This document shows positions 44,588 to 56,329 of a stretch of DNA of 64,000 nucleotides, piece after piece. Each line of letters starts with the position of its first letter. Within the stretch, counting starts at the first letter, position 1. The notes below the pieces were generated by a model. That model ran no database searches. It was not told the origin of the DNA and saw only the letters and a program-made list of their open reading frames with translations. This DNA is from Limonium bicolor (Eukaryota; Streptophyta; Magnoliopsida; Caryophyllales; Plumbaginaceae), in contig CM041777.1 in assembly GCA_023374045.1 (NCBI GenBank), forward strand, positions 85,120,300-85,184,299, written 5' to 3'. The translations under genes and the position numbers were made by a program.

Positions 44588-46359
44588 TCAGTTTCTTGAA
44601 GTGAGATAGAAACTTTCCAAACTGTTCATCTCTTTTTCTTTCTGATTCTGTTTGGAAAAGGAAGTGGGGGAAGAATTTTGTGAGAGGGAAGGAGTAGATT
44701 CAGGAGACTCCTTCTCCTTGGAAATATTTTTTGTAGGAGGAGGGGCTTCTTCAGCATCTTTCTGTTCTTCTGCTGAATTTTCTTGAGGTTCATGAGCTTG
44801 CTGCTCTTGATTATCAGTTTCATCTCGGGGAGGAGATGAGTTGAGCGGCCTACCACTTCTTAACGTCACTGCCTTGGCCTGTTCCCTTGGATTTGGATTT
44901 GGCTGACTAGGGAAGGCACCAGGTGGCCTTTGTGCAAGCTGTTGGCTGATTTGTTCCAACTGTTGGTTGGTTTGTTGTATCTGGGCTTCAACCCTTCTGT
45001 TAGTGGCTTCTTGATCCACGAGTCGGGTATGAGTCGTAGTCATGAATCCTTTCATTAAGTTCCTGAATTCCTCATTTGGATCAGAAGAGGTTGACGATGG
45101 TTGTTGTTGTTGCTGGAAACCTGGAGGGGCACCTTGTGCTCGATAACCTATATTAGAATTTGGTTGGGGTCTGTTCCCCTGATAGGTATTTGAATTGTTG
45201 TTCTGACCTCCTTGGTTTTGATCATTATTCTTCCATGAGAAATTCGGGTGATTTCTCCATGGATAGTTGTTGTTGAAGTTGTTGTTGTAGGAATTACCGG
45301 GACGGTTTCCTATGAAGTTTGCATCCTCGTACTGTCCTTTACCTTCGCACTGAGGGGTTTCATGAGGACCGGCGCATATGGCACATCCTTCTGTAGGTGG
45401 AACTGACGATGAACTTGTAGGTGGGGAAGCTATTGTTTTTACAATTTCGTTTTGTGATGTCGTTAGCTTTTCCACCATCTTTGTAAGGGACGAGATCTGA
45501 GCCGATAAATGATCTGTAGGCTCAACATGGAGTAGGCCTGCTGCTCGTGGCGTTCTTCCTTTGGATCTCGTCCACTGTCTCGTATTGCTCGTCATGGTTT
45601 CGAGAAGGTCCATTCCTTCTTTAGGAGATTTCATCATGAAACTTCCTCCTGCAGAGGAATTGACGAGTAGTCGGTTCCCATCATCCAGACCGTTGAAGAA
45701 TGACAGGCAGAGGGATTGATCGTCAAGACCATGGTGAGAACACTTCATTAGCATATCTTTAAATCTGTCCCATGCGTCGTACAACGTTTCTCCCGGCTCC
45801 TGACAGAAAGTATTGATTTCACCGATCAATTGCCTCGTTCTACTGGTTGGGTAGTATTTGGCAAGGAATTTTTGGGCCATTTGAAGCCATGTGGTGATTG
45901 ATCGGGAGGGAAGGCTTCGATACCACCTGTTTGCTGAATCCGACAACGAGTGAGGAAAAAGTTGTAGACGGATTCTTTCTTTGACGTTGCCGGTTTGACC
46001 AAAGGAATTGCAGAAGTCTAGGAAGAGACTCAGATGATTTGGGGCTTCATTGGGTTCGCTCCACTAAACTTGCCTAGATCCCGGACGGCGGTGATGTAGT
46101 GGGTTTTGAAAACCCAACGTCCGGCTTCTTCTGGTGTTAGTTCGGGGAGAACTATGGCTGATGCTCTTCCTTCGGTGTTAGGTTGGTGATAATCAGATAG
46201 GGCACGGTGTTCTGGTTGAATTGCATGGTCCATTTCATTTATAACTTCGTTATTGGCCATGGCTTGGTTTCTCAGGTTTCTCTGTGCTTGTAATAAAGTA
46301 CGCTCGGGTTCGGGGCTCGGACTGATTGGTGGAGAGCCTCGGGTTCGAGTGTTTGGCAT
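44588..46359 (-). pseudogene. Athila-like gag
   Basis: Starts at the ATG at 46359 (MPNTRTRGSPP), shifts frame near 46030, then runs as a 452-codon frame (45946-44588). The retrotrans_gag domain is at the start (SITTWLQMAQKFLAKYYP, FCQEPGETLYDAWDRFKDML), followed by a short knuckle CAICAGPHETPQC (near 45380-45340), an asparagine/glutamine-rich middle (45300-45080) and an acidic, proline/lysine-rich C-terminus with LRSGRPL. It is one frameshift short of a full gag. Confidence 0.9.
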
Positions 46360-46479
46360 GCACAGAAGATAACTTGTGGTTTGTGAGAAACTGCAAATAT
46401 TAGTTAGTAAATAAAATAAGAAAGACAGAAATATTGGTTAGGCTGATAAACGTTAGAGTTAGTATACTGGAAATTATAA

Positions 46480-46740
46480 GTTAGTAGTTAGTATACAATG
46501 GAAAGAAATGTTAAGGACAATGGAAATGAAATGTTAAGGACAATGGAAGAAAAGGACAATGGAACGAAATGACAAGAAATTTAAAGTTAGTAGTTAGAGA
46601 CAATGGAAAGAAAGGACAATGGAACGAAATGACAATGGAACGAAATGACAATAATATTAAGATGTTAGGAGTTAGATGTCCAAAGTCCGAAGTCAAATGT
46701 CCAAGTCAGGTCCGAAGTCCGATGTCCAATTCAGATGTCC
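46480..46740. repeat. Tandem short repeats in the Athila-like leader
   Basis: About 170 bases built on GGACAATGGAACGAAAT-like units (46495-46655), followed by repeats of GTCCAAAGTC/GATGTCC type (46675-46735). They lie in the untranslated leader between the primer site and gag. Confidence 0.75.
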
Positions 46741-46824
46741 AAGATTAACAATTTAATAGTATTACAGATTATTACTATATAGCGAGTGAACTACCAGAAA
46801 CTAGGGAAATTGATGGAATCAATC

Positions 46825-46842
46825 TCCCCGGCAACGGCGCCA
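46825..46842 (-). other. tRNA-Asp primer-binding site of the Athila-like element
   Basis: The minus strand reads TGGCGCCGTTGCCGGGGA, six bases inside the 5' LTR. It complements the 3' end of plant tRNA-Asp and supports the Athila/Tat assignment. Confidence 0.9.
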
Positions 46843-46848
46843 AAAACT

Positions 46849-48627
46849 TGTTGGGATAAAACTACACTATAATTAATATAGAATTATAACAAACTATTAG
46901 GCAAGTGTACCTATTCGTAGTAGTAGTAAAACAAGTGTCGTATCCACAAGGAGATTGTTCAATTATCCTAGTTTAGGTAGTTAAAAGAAAACTGTAAAAG
47001 GGGTTTAGCCGGAGGCAAGCTTGATTTGTTGTTGGATTATTAAAGAAATAATAAAAACAGTAAAAACAGTTGTGAATTAAGTGGATGGTAAATGTGCTAA
47101 GGAAGGTGACATCGCCCAATTATAACTCAGATAATAATTATAATCCTAGTTTGCTCTTATTTGTCTGTTAAGAATTTTATCTTGTGGCCTTTCTAAATCA
47201 TAGATAAGGACAGCTCTTAATTAATTCATTAAACTTCTTACAATCAGAAAAAGTCTAAAATCATTAATTAGCTTTAAGTGAGAATTCTTTTATAACAGCG
47301 ATGGATTTTATCTGCTAATCAAGGAGATAATATCTAACGTTTGTCTCTCTTTGTGGTCTATTCTCTAATTTTACAAAATCATTGAAATTAGAGAAACCGT
47401 AAATGAGTAAAAATGATCAGTTCTTAAACATTCAATAATAGAGAGAGACAAAACAAATATTTATAAGCAAACTCGGTATTATAAATACGCTGAGTTATTC
47501 TGGGTTAAACACCCATCCTAAGCACAATTATGAGATTACTCCCAGACATTGACAGAAATAAAACGAAGTAGAGACTGCTGAAATATTCATTACTCAGGAA
47601 CTCCTGCGTAATAAAGGGTCTGCACTCGCCTGCCTCTTTTCTCTCTTTGTAAAATACTGCTTTGTGAGTGTTTGAGTACGTACGTGAATGTGGTGAAATG
47701 TGTGAGAATAAATAAAAGATGGAGAATTGTGTGCTACGGGAGGAATTAATTGGAAGAGAATGGAGTGTGGGTGTTGTTCGATTTCTTGTGCCTGTGGACG
47801 TACGTAGTGTATTGTTTTGCAGTTATGGTGTTGGTTTATATAGAGGATTGAGGAGGCAGATCCGACGTATTTAATTGATTGCAGTTGATTGTTGCAGTCT
47901 GAGTGCTTCATTTATTGCAGAGAGGGGACAGAGAGCTGGAGTGATTTAAGGTAGGCGGTGCGGCGGAGAGGAGTAGATGGATAACAGAATCCATTTGCAG
48001 AACGACGCGAGGAAGAAGGAGACAGGCGCGTCCCCTTTCTGCTGGAGTCCGCCAATCACATTGCTGGGTTTGGTCGGGACTTGGCCAAGAGTAGAGGTCC
48101 CGGACCATAATGCAACAAATTCTCTCGGTTTAAACATTTCATGTGGTCCGGGTTCTTGGACTGGGTTAGGTCCCGGACCATTGTGAAGACAAAGTCCTCG
48201 GTTCTAAAAGTACATGTGGTCCGGGACTTGGGCAAGAGTTTAGGTCCCGGACCAAGCTGGCAATTCCCTCGGTTTCTAAAAGTCCATCATGTGGTCCGGG
48301 ACTTCTTTCAGGAGTTAGGTCCGGACCTAATGCAGGTAAGGAAGTAAGTCCCGGATCAAGCTGGTGTTGAAGTCTCGGGGGCATGCTAACTTCGACTGGC
48401 TCTAGATTATTCGTTCGGATTCGTTTTTCGAACGTCTGCGGCTATGCGTTCGTCTCTTCATGTTCTTTGCTTCTAGCTTGGCTTTTCTCATGTTTAACCG
48501 ATAAATCTGTAAGACAACAATAAAACATAGACTAGAGAAAAGCTAAGATAAGTGGAGAAATGAGCAAGAAAAGTGCTAATAATAATATGAAATACACCTA
48601 TAAACATGCTCATTTGGATACTTATCA
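46849..48627 (-). repeat. 5' LTR of the Athila-like element
   Basis: Partner of 37882-39651. The hairpin array is at 48070-48328, with a period of about 73-76 bases. Confidence 0.93.
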
Positions 48628-48632
48628 ACAGC

Positions 48633-50475
48633 AACACACACCACACATTATGTCTCTTGTTATCCCACCTCCTGAAACAACAAATCTCACTCCTCCCTCA
48701 CCACCTGACCCAGCTCCTCAAACCTTACCTCCTTCTCCTCTCACTCCCCCCACCAGTATATACTACACTGATCTCAGCCCAGTCCCCTCACCCTCTACCA
48801 CCAGTACTCTACCTACTCATAACCCTATACCTACACACCCCATGGTGACCAGGGCTAAAGCACATATCTCAAAACCCCTTGTTCGAACAGATGGGACTAT
48901 TCGTTGGTGTAATACCTCTACTCTCTCTAGCTCTATCCCTGCTAATCCAACCTTCAAGGAAGCCCAGAAATATGATGAGTGGAAAGCTGCTATTCAGCTT
49001 GTGTATAATGCCTTACTAGCTACTAGCACTTGGGATTTGGTGCCACCAAAGGATGGGCAAAACATTCTTGGTGTAAAATGGATCCTAAAGACCAAATATC
49101 AGGCAGATGGCTCTATTGAACGGAGAAAAGCCAGACTTGTGGCTCAGGGCTATAATCAGACGCATGGCATTGATTATTTTGACACTTATAGCCCCGTGGT
49201 CAAAGTTTCTACCATAAGAACAGTCCTAGCCCTAGCTGTTTCATTTCAGTGGCCCATACAACACCTCGACATTAAAAATGCATTCTTAAATGGTGAATTA
49301 GAAGAGGCTGTTTATGTCAAACAGCCCCCAGGATTTATTAATCCTACCTTTCCTCACTTTCTGTGCAAACTGAAGAAGGCCTTGTATGGCCTTAAACAGT
49401 CTCCCAGAGCATGGTACTCTACACTCAGCAGTTATCTCCTACAGCTGGGATTTACCATTTCTACAATAGACAGCTCTCTGTTTATTTTCAAACAAGGACG
49501 TGACATCATATACATCCTACTGTATGTTGATGATTGTGGTTACGGTTCTTCTTTATCCCTTCTTACCACTCTCAAAACACAGCTTCAAGCTAAATTTCCC
49601 GTGAAGGATCTAGGGGATCTAAGCTATTTTTGGGTATTTCTGCTCACAGATCGTCCAAGGGCTTACTATTGACACAAGAAAAATACATCACAGAAATTCT
49701 CCACAAAACAAACATGACACAGTCCAAATTCAGCCCCACACCCATGACACCCAATCTGGTCCTCGACGACACAGACTCCCCTATTTTTGAAGACATAACC
49801 CAATACAGAAGCACAGTGGGCTCACTCCAATATTTAGCAATGACACGACCGGATATTCAATATGCAGTTAACAGGGTATGCCGCTACATGCATCAACCTC
49901 AACAAATACACTGGAAAGTTGTAAAGCGGATTCTCCATTACCTCAATCACACTCGCAACCTTGGTGTTTCTACCCATCCGCTCCTATTGATGCTCTCACC
50001 GTCTTTTCGGATGCCGACTGGGCCGGCTCCACTCCCTCGAAGATCCACCTCAGGCTTCTGCATATTCCTCGGTCCCCATCTTATTTCCTGGAGTTCACGC
50101 AAACAAGCAACCGTTGCGAAGTCAACAACAGAGGCTGAGTACAAGGCCTTGGCCATTGCTACGGCCGAATCGATCTGGGTTTTACAACTATTAAGGGATT
50201 CAGGGTTTCGTCTCCAAAAACACCCCAAATCTGTTGTGCGACAATATAAGTGCGACATACCTTGCAAAAAAATCCCGTCTTTCATAGTAGGATGAAACAC
50301 GTTGATGTCGACTTCCACTTTGTGAGAGAACGGGTCGCCATTGGAGCTTTGTCGGTTTCACATGTTCCAGCCGACAGTCAACTGGCCGATCTACTTACCA
50401 AGCCATTGTATCCATCGGCCTTTTCCCAGATACGCTCCAAGCTTCCTTTGCAAAATCACTTGGACCGAGGGGGAA
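48633..50475 (+). pseudogene. Split Copia reverse transcriptase and RNase H
   Basis: Continuation of the Copia interrupted at 37881. The serine/proline-rich linker is followed by a 370-codon frame (to 49672) with ILGVKWILKTKYQADGSIER, ARLVAQGYNQTHGIDYFDTY, HLDIKNAFLNGELEEAVYV, ALYGLKQSPRAWY and LLYVDDCGYGSS. RNase H follows (49630-50490) with [28 protein letters not shown] in another frame, [11 protein letters not shown] and [19 protein letters not shown]. Two to three frameshifts (near 49650, 49960 and 50270) remain. This is among the better preserved pol regions in the window. Confidence 0.9.
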
Positions 50476-50647
50476 TGTTAGCCCATTAGTATAAGGCCTG
50501 TTCTAGGCCCATATTACAATAATATCCGTCCGATAGTACATGTTCTAGACTCTTGTACTAGGCCTATGTATATGCTCGTACTGTTGATGTAATACCAAAA
50601 GCAATACTCAATACAAAAAATATAATCGTTTACACTCAGTTCCAATA
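50476..50647 (+). repeat. 3' LTR of the split Copia
   Basis: 172 bases, unbroken. It matches the two parts of the 5' LTR. Confidence 0.92.
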
Positions 50648-50652
50648 TAGAG

Positions 50653-50910
50653 GACCTTCAAGGATATGCTCCCTTTCACAAAGGCTTTTTGAGTCTCACC
50701 AATCAACAGGTTCAACACCCTATCCAGCCTTAATGACATCAGTTTAGCAATCACCTTGTACACACATCCAATTTCACTAATCGGTCTAAAATCCTCCACA
50801 CGGTTTGCATTAGGGTACCCTGGGTATTAGCGTCACCCATATTTATCTCCTTGGGCATCTTGCTCTCTAGAAAGAACTTCTGAATAAAACTTGTCATCTC
50901 ACCACCATTG
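50653..50910 (-). pseudogene. LINE reverse transcriptase, upstream portion
   Basis: Minus-strand blocks RPISEIGCVYKVIAKLM and VLNLLIGETQKAFVKGS are the first reverse transcriptase motifs of plant L1 LINEs. Removing the 20.7-kb Copia block and one copy of TAGAG brings the stretch before the insertion (HILEGPLL in the shifted frame) next to ANEVIYRLKSRR at 29934-29900, the expected LINE order. The similarity ends near 50910, so the LINE is 5'-truncated or too decayed to follow. Confidence 0.85.
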
Positions 50911-51406
50911 ATAGAATAGATGATGATCAGGAATTGTAGTACTTACCCAAGACCGGGTGTGTGAGACAGTACGTAGTCTATGATTATCCATAGTCTTCTG
51001 ATAGAGCTCGTTGAGATTCAAGGGTAGTAGTCTACATTACAGCTTTGAAGTGGAAGCCACCATGACCCTAACCACCACCGACAAAAGGCTGCTCCGCGGA
51101 GGGGAGAATGATCGTACATATTCATAACAGCAGGCTCCGGACAAGTAAATGAGCATAACAAGAAGCATTTATAAGGCTGGTAGTATACCGTATTTGATGG
51201 ACCACGGATTCACATAATAAATCACAATTAATTGCCCCCGACACAGTACAAAAGACCAGAAAGATTACTATCAAATCTCTAGGGTCTCCGTAACAATGGC
51301 AATTCTTACACCAAACCTCGGCTGAGGCGGTCTACCTTCCTTCAATTGATTCGTGACGAAACGAACAGGTACCATTGTTTAGCCAGGACTGGTGGGGTCG
51401 ACATTG
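50911..51406. other. Unassigned sequence
   Basis: Half a kilobase between the LINE and the next Copia. It has normal base composition and no element end that I recognise. A minus-strand run near 51370-51270 (VRFVTNQLKEGRPPQPRFGV) is open for about 35 codons but matches nothing I know. Confidence 0.3.
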
Positions 51407-51411
51407 CCAAT

Positions 51412-51563
51412 TGTAAAATAGAGAGAATTGATTAGCCGTGATTTACCATTGTATACAAATAGAGATATATATAATAGATTTACAAGAGAGGTGAGGCCTA
51501 AAATTAAGCAGGAGAGGCCTATTGTTAGGGTAATGTACAACGGTAATGAGTATTTTTCTAACA
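51412..51563 (-). repeat. 3' LTR of the short-LTR Copia
   Basis: Partner of 56178-56324. It is preceded on the minus strand by the purine-rich GATTGAGGGT. Confidence 0.88.
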
Positions 51564-51599
51564 CCAATAACCCTCAATCGATGTCTGGGGATCACGGAG

Positions 51600-53310
51600 A
51601 CATAGACTGTTTCTGAATTCCTGAAAATAGTAGACGGTAACCCTTTTGTCATAATATCAGCAAATTGGATGGTTGTCGGAACATGTAGGACGCGAGCTTG
51701 CCCCAAGGCGACGCGTTCGCACACAAAGTGAATGTCTATTTCAATGTGTTTTGTGCGCTGGTGTTGGACGGGGTTATGAGACATGTAGACGGAGCTGACA
51801 TTGTCACAGAATACGATTGTGGCGCGAGAAGGGGGGAGTGTGTAGTTCGTGGAGGAACTGACGAATCCAGTAGAATTCAGCAATGGCATTGGCAACGGCA
51901 CGATACTCAGCCTCAGCGCTAGATCGAGAGACAATGGGTTGGCGTTTGGATGATTAGGAGATGAGATTGGAGCCGAGAAACATGCAGTAGCCGGAGGTTG
52001 AGATGCGCATGTCAGGGCAACCGGCCCAATCATCATCATTGTAGATTGTGAGTTGGTCAGAGGGATCGGATGTGATGGTGAGACCGAGAGATGGTGTACC
52101 TTTGAGGTAACGAAGGATGCGCTTGAATGAATGTGTGAGGTGAGCTTCGCGTGGGACATGCATATGAAGACAACACTGCTGGACTGCGTAGTTGATGTCA
52201 AGGCGGGTGAAGGTGAGGCACTGTAGGGCACCGGCGAGGGAGCAATAGGAGGTAGGATCAGGTTTAGGCGGTCCTGCATCGGCCCAAGTTTGGCATTTGT
52301 GTCTACTGGAGTTTTGGAGGGGTTGCATGTGTCATGCCAGCGGGGCGGAGGAGGTCATTAGTATAGGTTGTCTGGTATAGGTATAGCCCGGTGGGGGTGA
52401 CGGCAATGCCGAGGAAGTAGTGGAGTGGGCCAAGGTCCGTCATAGCGAATTCGAGAGTGAGGGCATTGATGATGCGGCGAGGATGATATCATCTACATAT
52501 ACTAGTAGATGGGATTGGTCAGTGCCACGATGGTAGACAAAAAGAGACGGATTTGTTTTGCAACTGTGGAAGCCGAGGGTGAGTATATGAGCGGCGAATC
52601 GGTCGGGGTACCACGCACGTGGGGCCTGTTTCAGTCCATATAATGCCTTGCAGAGCTTGCAAACATCGTTAGGGTATTGTGGATCAACGAAGCTGGTGGT
52701 TACTGACAATATACAACCTCTTTGAGAGTGCCATGGAGGAATGCATTTTTGACATCGAGTTGATGGATGGGCCAAGATCAGGCAACGACGAGGGTAAGGA
52801 TGGTGTGCGAATGGTGGCGGGATTTACAACGGAGAGAAGGTTTCTTCGAAGTCAAGACTGTGTCATTGGGAAAAGCCTCGGGTGACCCAGCGAGATTTGT
52901 AACGTGAGAGACGTCCATCAGCATCGAATTTATGTCGAAAAAGCCACTTTCTAGAGACAACGTTAGCGTTCGGTGGACAAGGTACAAGATCCTAGGTCCT
53001 ATTTTTAATCAGAGCATCATATTCCTCTTTCATAGAGGCGTACCAACGAGGGTCGGTAAGTACGGTTTTGTGGGAGGTAGGTACGGGTGAGGAGGTGATG
53101 GATAAATTAAGGATTTGTTTGGTTTTATGATACTGGCTTTTGAGCGGGTCACCATGGGATGTGTGGAGTGGAAGGAGGAGGGGCTGAGGGTGGGCTGGTA
53201 TCGGTAGTGGGCTGAGATGAGGAAGTGGGCGTGATTGGGATCGAGGAGTTAGGGGATGATGTGAAGTCTCGATCCATGGCACGGGGTGATGTAGTGTGGG
53301 GTTGGGGTGG
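51600..53310 (-). pseudogene. Short-LTR Copia reverse transcriptase and RNase H
   Basis: The segment before reverse transcriptase is near 53060-53000 (DPRWYASMKEEYDALIKN). The reverse transcriptase core has CKLCKALYGLKQAPRAWYPD (about 52660) and LLVYVDDIILAASS (about 52510). RNase H has YCSLAGALQCLTFTRLDINY (about 52240), DDWAGCPDMRISTSGY (about 52020) and QHQRTKHIEIDIHFVCERVA (about 51740). Several frames are involved. The part between 53000 and 52700 is the most damaged. Confidence 0.85.
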
Positions 53311-53733
53311 TGATGTGTGGGGGTGGGGAATTAGGCACGTGATGGGCCAGAGGGGGTTGGTGAGACGATGTGGGGGAATTTGGGCTGTCATATATGTGGG
53401 CTCGTGGTGGGCTGGTGTGGGGATGGGAAAGGCGGCGCGGTGTAAGTGGGAACCCGAGGTGTGTGTGGGGGGCTAGTGGACACGTGTGGGGCCAGGGTTG
53501 GGAGGTGGGCTGCGCGCGAGGAGGGATGTGGGTTGGTTTAGACGCAGGTGTTGGCCGGGGGCGTGAGGTAGTAGTAGCGGATTGGGGAATAAGGAGCTGA
53601 AGATTAATTTGGTGGTCAATGTCTGATGTGTTAGTCGTGCGAGATGCGGACAAATTTGGCTAATGATAAGATGAATATGGAAAATTATGTTCATCAAAGA
53701 TAGCATGTCACGAAATTATTACCTTGTTGGTGT

Positions 53734-56095
53734 TTAGCGCAAGATAGCGATAACCCTTGTGTCCGGTGCGTAACCGAGGAAATGCATGGGATGGTACGGG
53801 GTTGTAGTTTGTGGGTGGTGGGATGCGAGGTTTGGAAAACATAGGCATCCAAAAGTACGAAGGTGATGATAGGTGGGTGTGCGGTTGTATAACATTCGTG
53901 AGGGGTGCGAAAGGCTAAGGTAGAAGTGGGAGTGATATTTAGGAGATATGTGGTAGTAGACAGGGCTTCGGCCCAAAATTGAGGGGGAAGGCGACTATGA
54001 AAGAGGAGAGTTCGAATAGCATGGAGAGGGTGTGAATCATACGCTTAGTTTTGCCATTTTGTTGAGATGTATAGGGGCAGGAGAAGCGTAATAGGGTGTT
54101 GTGTGTTGCCATATATGCGCAACGTCGTGATTATCAAATTCCCGACCGTGGTCACATTGGATGTGTGTAATTGTGTGGTGAAAATGTGTGCGGACATAAG
54201 CATGAAATTTTTTGAGTATCCTAGGAGTTTGAGATTTATTTTTGAGAGGAAATGTCCACACAAAATGTGTATAATCATCGAGCAGCACAAGATAGTATTT
54301 ATTTCCAATAACACTTAATATTGGTGAGGTCCAAATATCGCAGTGCACAATGTCAAAGAATGTGTAGTAGTGCTAGTTGAACATTTAAAAGGTAAACGAG
54401 ATTGTTTTCCCATTTGACAGGACTAACAGACATAGGAAAAGTATTATTTAAAGGAATTGAAATTTGATACGCAAATGACCGAAACGTAGTGGCACACCGG
54501 GTGTGCTAGTCGCGCATGCCAGGGAGTAGGCTGGATCGTGGTGGTGAGTGATGTCGGTAGTGGGGATGCAGTGATGGCGGTTGATGGATGGAGGGTAGAG
54601 GTCACCTCGACTATTGCACCGGCGGATCACGTTCTTGCTGTATAGATCCTTGACAAAGAAACCATACGGGTCAAATTTGACAGAACTTTGTTATCAATAA
54701 TGAATTTACGAACAGAAATGAGATTTTTAATAAGGTGGGGAGATACGAGAACGTCACACAATAAGAATGGAGGAATGTGGGTAGAGCCAACTGAGGTGAT
54801 TGGTAAGTGACTCCCATTGCCAATAACTATACTGGAAGGAGATGAGTCTGACAAAATAGTGGGATCGAGTATACCTGTATGCGGTGTCATATGAGTCGAT
54901 GCGCCGATGTCCATATGCCACTGTGAGACTGGATAGCGCGAGGGAGGAGCAATGGGTGTTGAGGGCGGAGACGAGACTCTGTTGGTCCCAAGAGGGGGCC
55001 GAATACTGGTGATACAGGGCATACGGTTGTGGCTGTTGCGGTCGTGGACCCAGGATTCCTTGCGCAGACCAAGAGGGGGACCACATGGGCTGGGACGACA
55101 GTAATTGCAAGAAGTTGCTATTATTGTTGTTGTGGGTCACGCTGGGAGTAGCCACGACCACGACCTCTACCTCGTGTATGCCGGTTGGAGTTGTGTTGAC
55201 TGCTGGAGCTGGAATTAGAAGATTGGGAAGGCACGGCTGTCGAGGAGGGAACAACAGGGGCAGGTGTGTCGGGTTGTGGGGAAGCCGAGAGAAGGGCTGT
55301 CGCGGTGGATGGAGATTGAAGGCGCAGGTCTCCTCCAATATTAAGGAGCTACGGACCTACTGGAATGTGGGGAATGACTTCTGAAATTGTTGTATGATGG
55401 TACGGAGGTTAGAGAAGGACTCATTCAAACCACTGATGTTTGGAGAGCCAAATTTTCATCGGTGACGGGGCTGTCTACATCTGTGAGTGCATCTGCCAGT
55501 GTTTTTAATTGACCGCAATATTCATTGATGGTTAGGGCGTCTTGGCGGAGGCTGTGAAATTTGGCCTCAGGTTGAATTGCACGGGCCTTTTTATTATCCC
55601 AGAACATATCTTAATAGTTAGCCAAACCTAGTATGCGGTGGCATTTTTCGCATGATCAAACTGAAAATTTCTTTGGATATGGTAGTGTATATCCAGGATA
55701 GAATTGTGAAATCAAGAAGGGACTAACTTTCGTCGTTGGTGGTGGAGGGGTACCGTCGATGTGATTGAGGAGATTGAATTTGCCAAGCGTGACGAGGAAG
55801 AGATGCCGCCACATAGCGTAGTTCGGCGGGGATGGGATGAGTAAGTTTGATTCTAATGTAGTTGGAAATGGAGTTGACGTGAAGGGCTTGGTTAACAGCA
55901 ATGGCGCCGGGAGGGAGAAGAGAGAGATGCCGTGTTGAGTGTTGGTATGACGGCGGGACGGGGAGGCTAAGACAGTATGTTGGAGCGTGGTGGGGATATG
56001 TCGTTATTATTGAGGAATGGAGGATCGACAATATTGTCGTCAGCAATGGGAGAAGAAGGATTGACGGTAATATTTTCTGCCATGATGGTTGTTAG
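53734..56095 (-). pseudogene. Short-LTR Copia gag, protease and integrase
   Basis: Gag starts near the ATG at 56081 and continues in shifted frames (NYAMWRHLFLVTLGKFNLL near 55810; EAKFHSLRQDALTINEYCGQ near 55560). An asparagine-rich nucleocapsid region is near 55170. Protease shows WHMDIGASTHMTP (about 54930-54880, one residue off the usual DTGAS), and the pre-integrase region is near 54650-54480. Integrase at 54348-54037 has CDIWTSPILSV, YLVLLDDYTHFVWTFPL and IQCDHGREFDNH. The C-terminal part, 53976-53734, has LRTFGCLCFPNLA and HPMHFLGYAPDTRV. Proline- and histidine-rich frames at 53700-53150 belong to the linker before reverse transcriptase. Confidence 0.83.
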
Positions 56096-56177
56096 GGGAG
56101 AGAGAGGAATGGGAGATTTGTTGGAGGAGAGAAGGGGCAGAAATCAGAGAGGATCGGTAAAAGAAAAACTGATACCA

Positions 56178-56324
56178 TGTAAAATATAGAGAATTGATTA
56201 ACCGTGATTTACCATTATATACAGATATATAATAATAGATTTACAAGAGAGGCGAGGCCTAGAATTAAGGATGAGAGGCCTATTGTTATGGTAATGTACA
56301 ACGGTAATGAGTATTTTTCTAACA
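56178..56324 (-). repeat. 5' LTR of the short-LTR Copia
   Basis: 147 bases; matches 51412-51563. Confidence 0.88.
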
Positions 56325-56329
56325 CCGAT

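Larger units (their letters stand above)
37882..48627 (-). mobile_element. Ty3/Gypsy retrotransposon, Athila-like, minus strand
   Basis: A 10.7-kb element with LTRs of 1,770 and 1,779 bases (37882-39651 and 46849-48627), TG...CA ends, and a perfect duplication ACAGC (37877-37881 and 48628-48632). The primer site TGGCGCCGTTGCCGGGGA (46842-46825) is the tRNA-Asp type used by Athila/Tat elements. Pol order is protease, reverse transcriptase, RNase H, integrase. Between integrase and the 3' LTR lie 1.1 kb without the envelope-like ORF some Athila elements have. The motif GACAAGCAAAAG...AAGTGTGGGGG next to the 3' LTR is also typical of this group. Confidence 0.93.
29940..50647 (+). mobile_element. 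Ty1/Copia retrotransposon, split by two nested elements
   Basis: Plus-strand Copia inserted in the LINE. LTRs begin TGTTAGCCCATTAG (29940 and 50476) and end GTTCCAATA (35403 and 50647). The 5-bp duplication TAGAG lies at 29935-29939 and 50648-50652. The primer site TGGTATCAAAGC (35404-35415) directly follows the 5' LTR, and the polypurine tract GACCGAGGGGGAA lies at 50463-50475. Without the two nested elements (30037-35321 and 37882-48627) it is about 4.7 kb, normal for Copia. The terminal dinucleotides are TG/TA instead of TG/CA. Confidence 0.93.
51412..56324 (-). mobile_element. Ty1/Copia retrotransposon with short LTRs, minus strand
   Basis: LTRs of 152 and 147 bases (51412-51563 and 56178-56324), plus-strand ends TGTAAAATA...TCTAACA. 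The primer site TGGTATCAG (56177-56169) touches the 5' LTR. The flanks CCAAT (51407-51411) and CCGAT (56325-56329) match at four of five bases and may be a decayed duplication. Total 4.9 kb, a normal Copia length. Gag, protease, integrase, reverse transcriptase and RNase H are present in order but broken. Confidence 0.9.

Noticed and set aside
53150..53706. Overlapping G/W-rich plus-strand and P/H-rich minus-strand frames.
   Set aside because: They correspond to the proline-rich linker of the minus-strand Copia; the plus-strand frames are its antisense.
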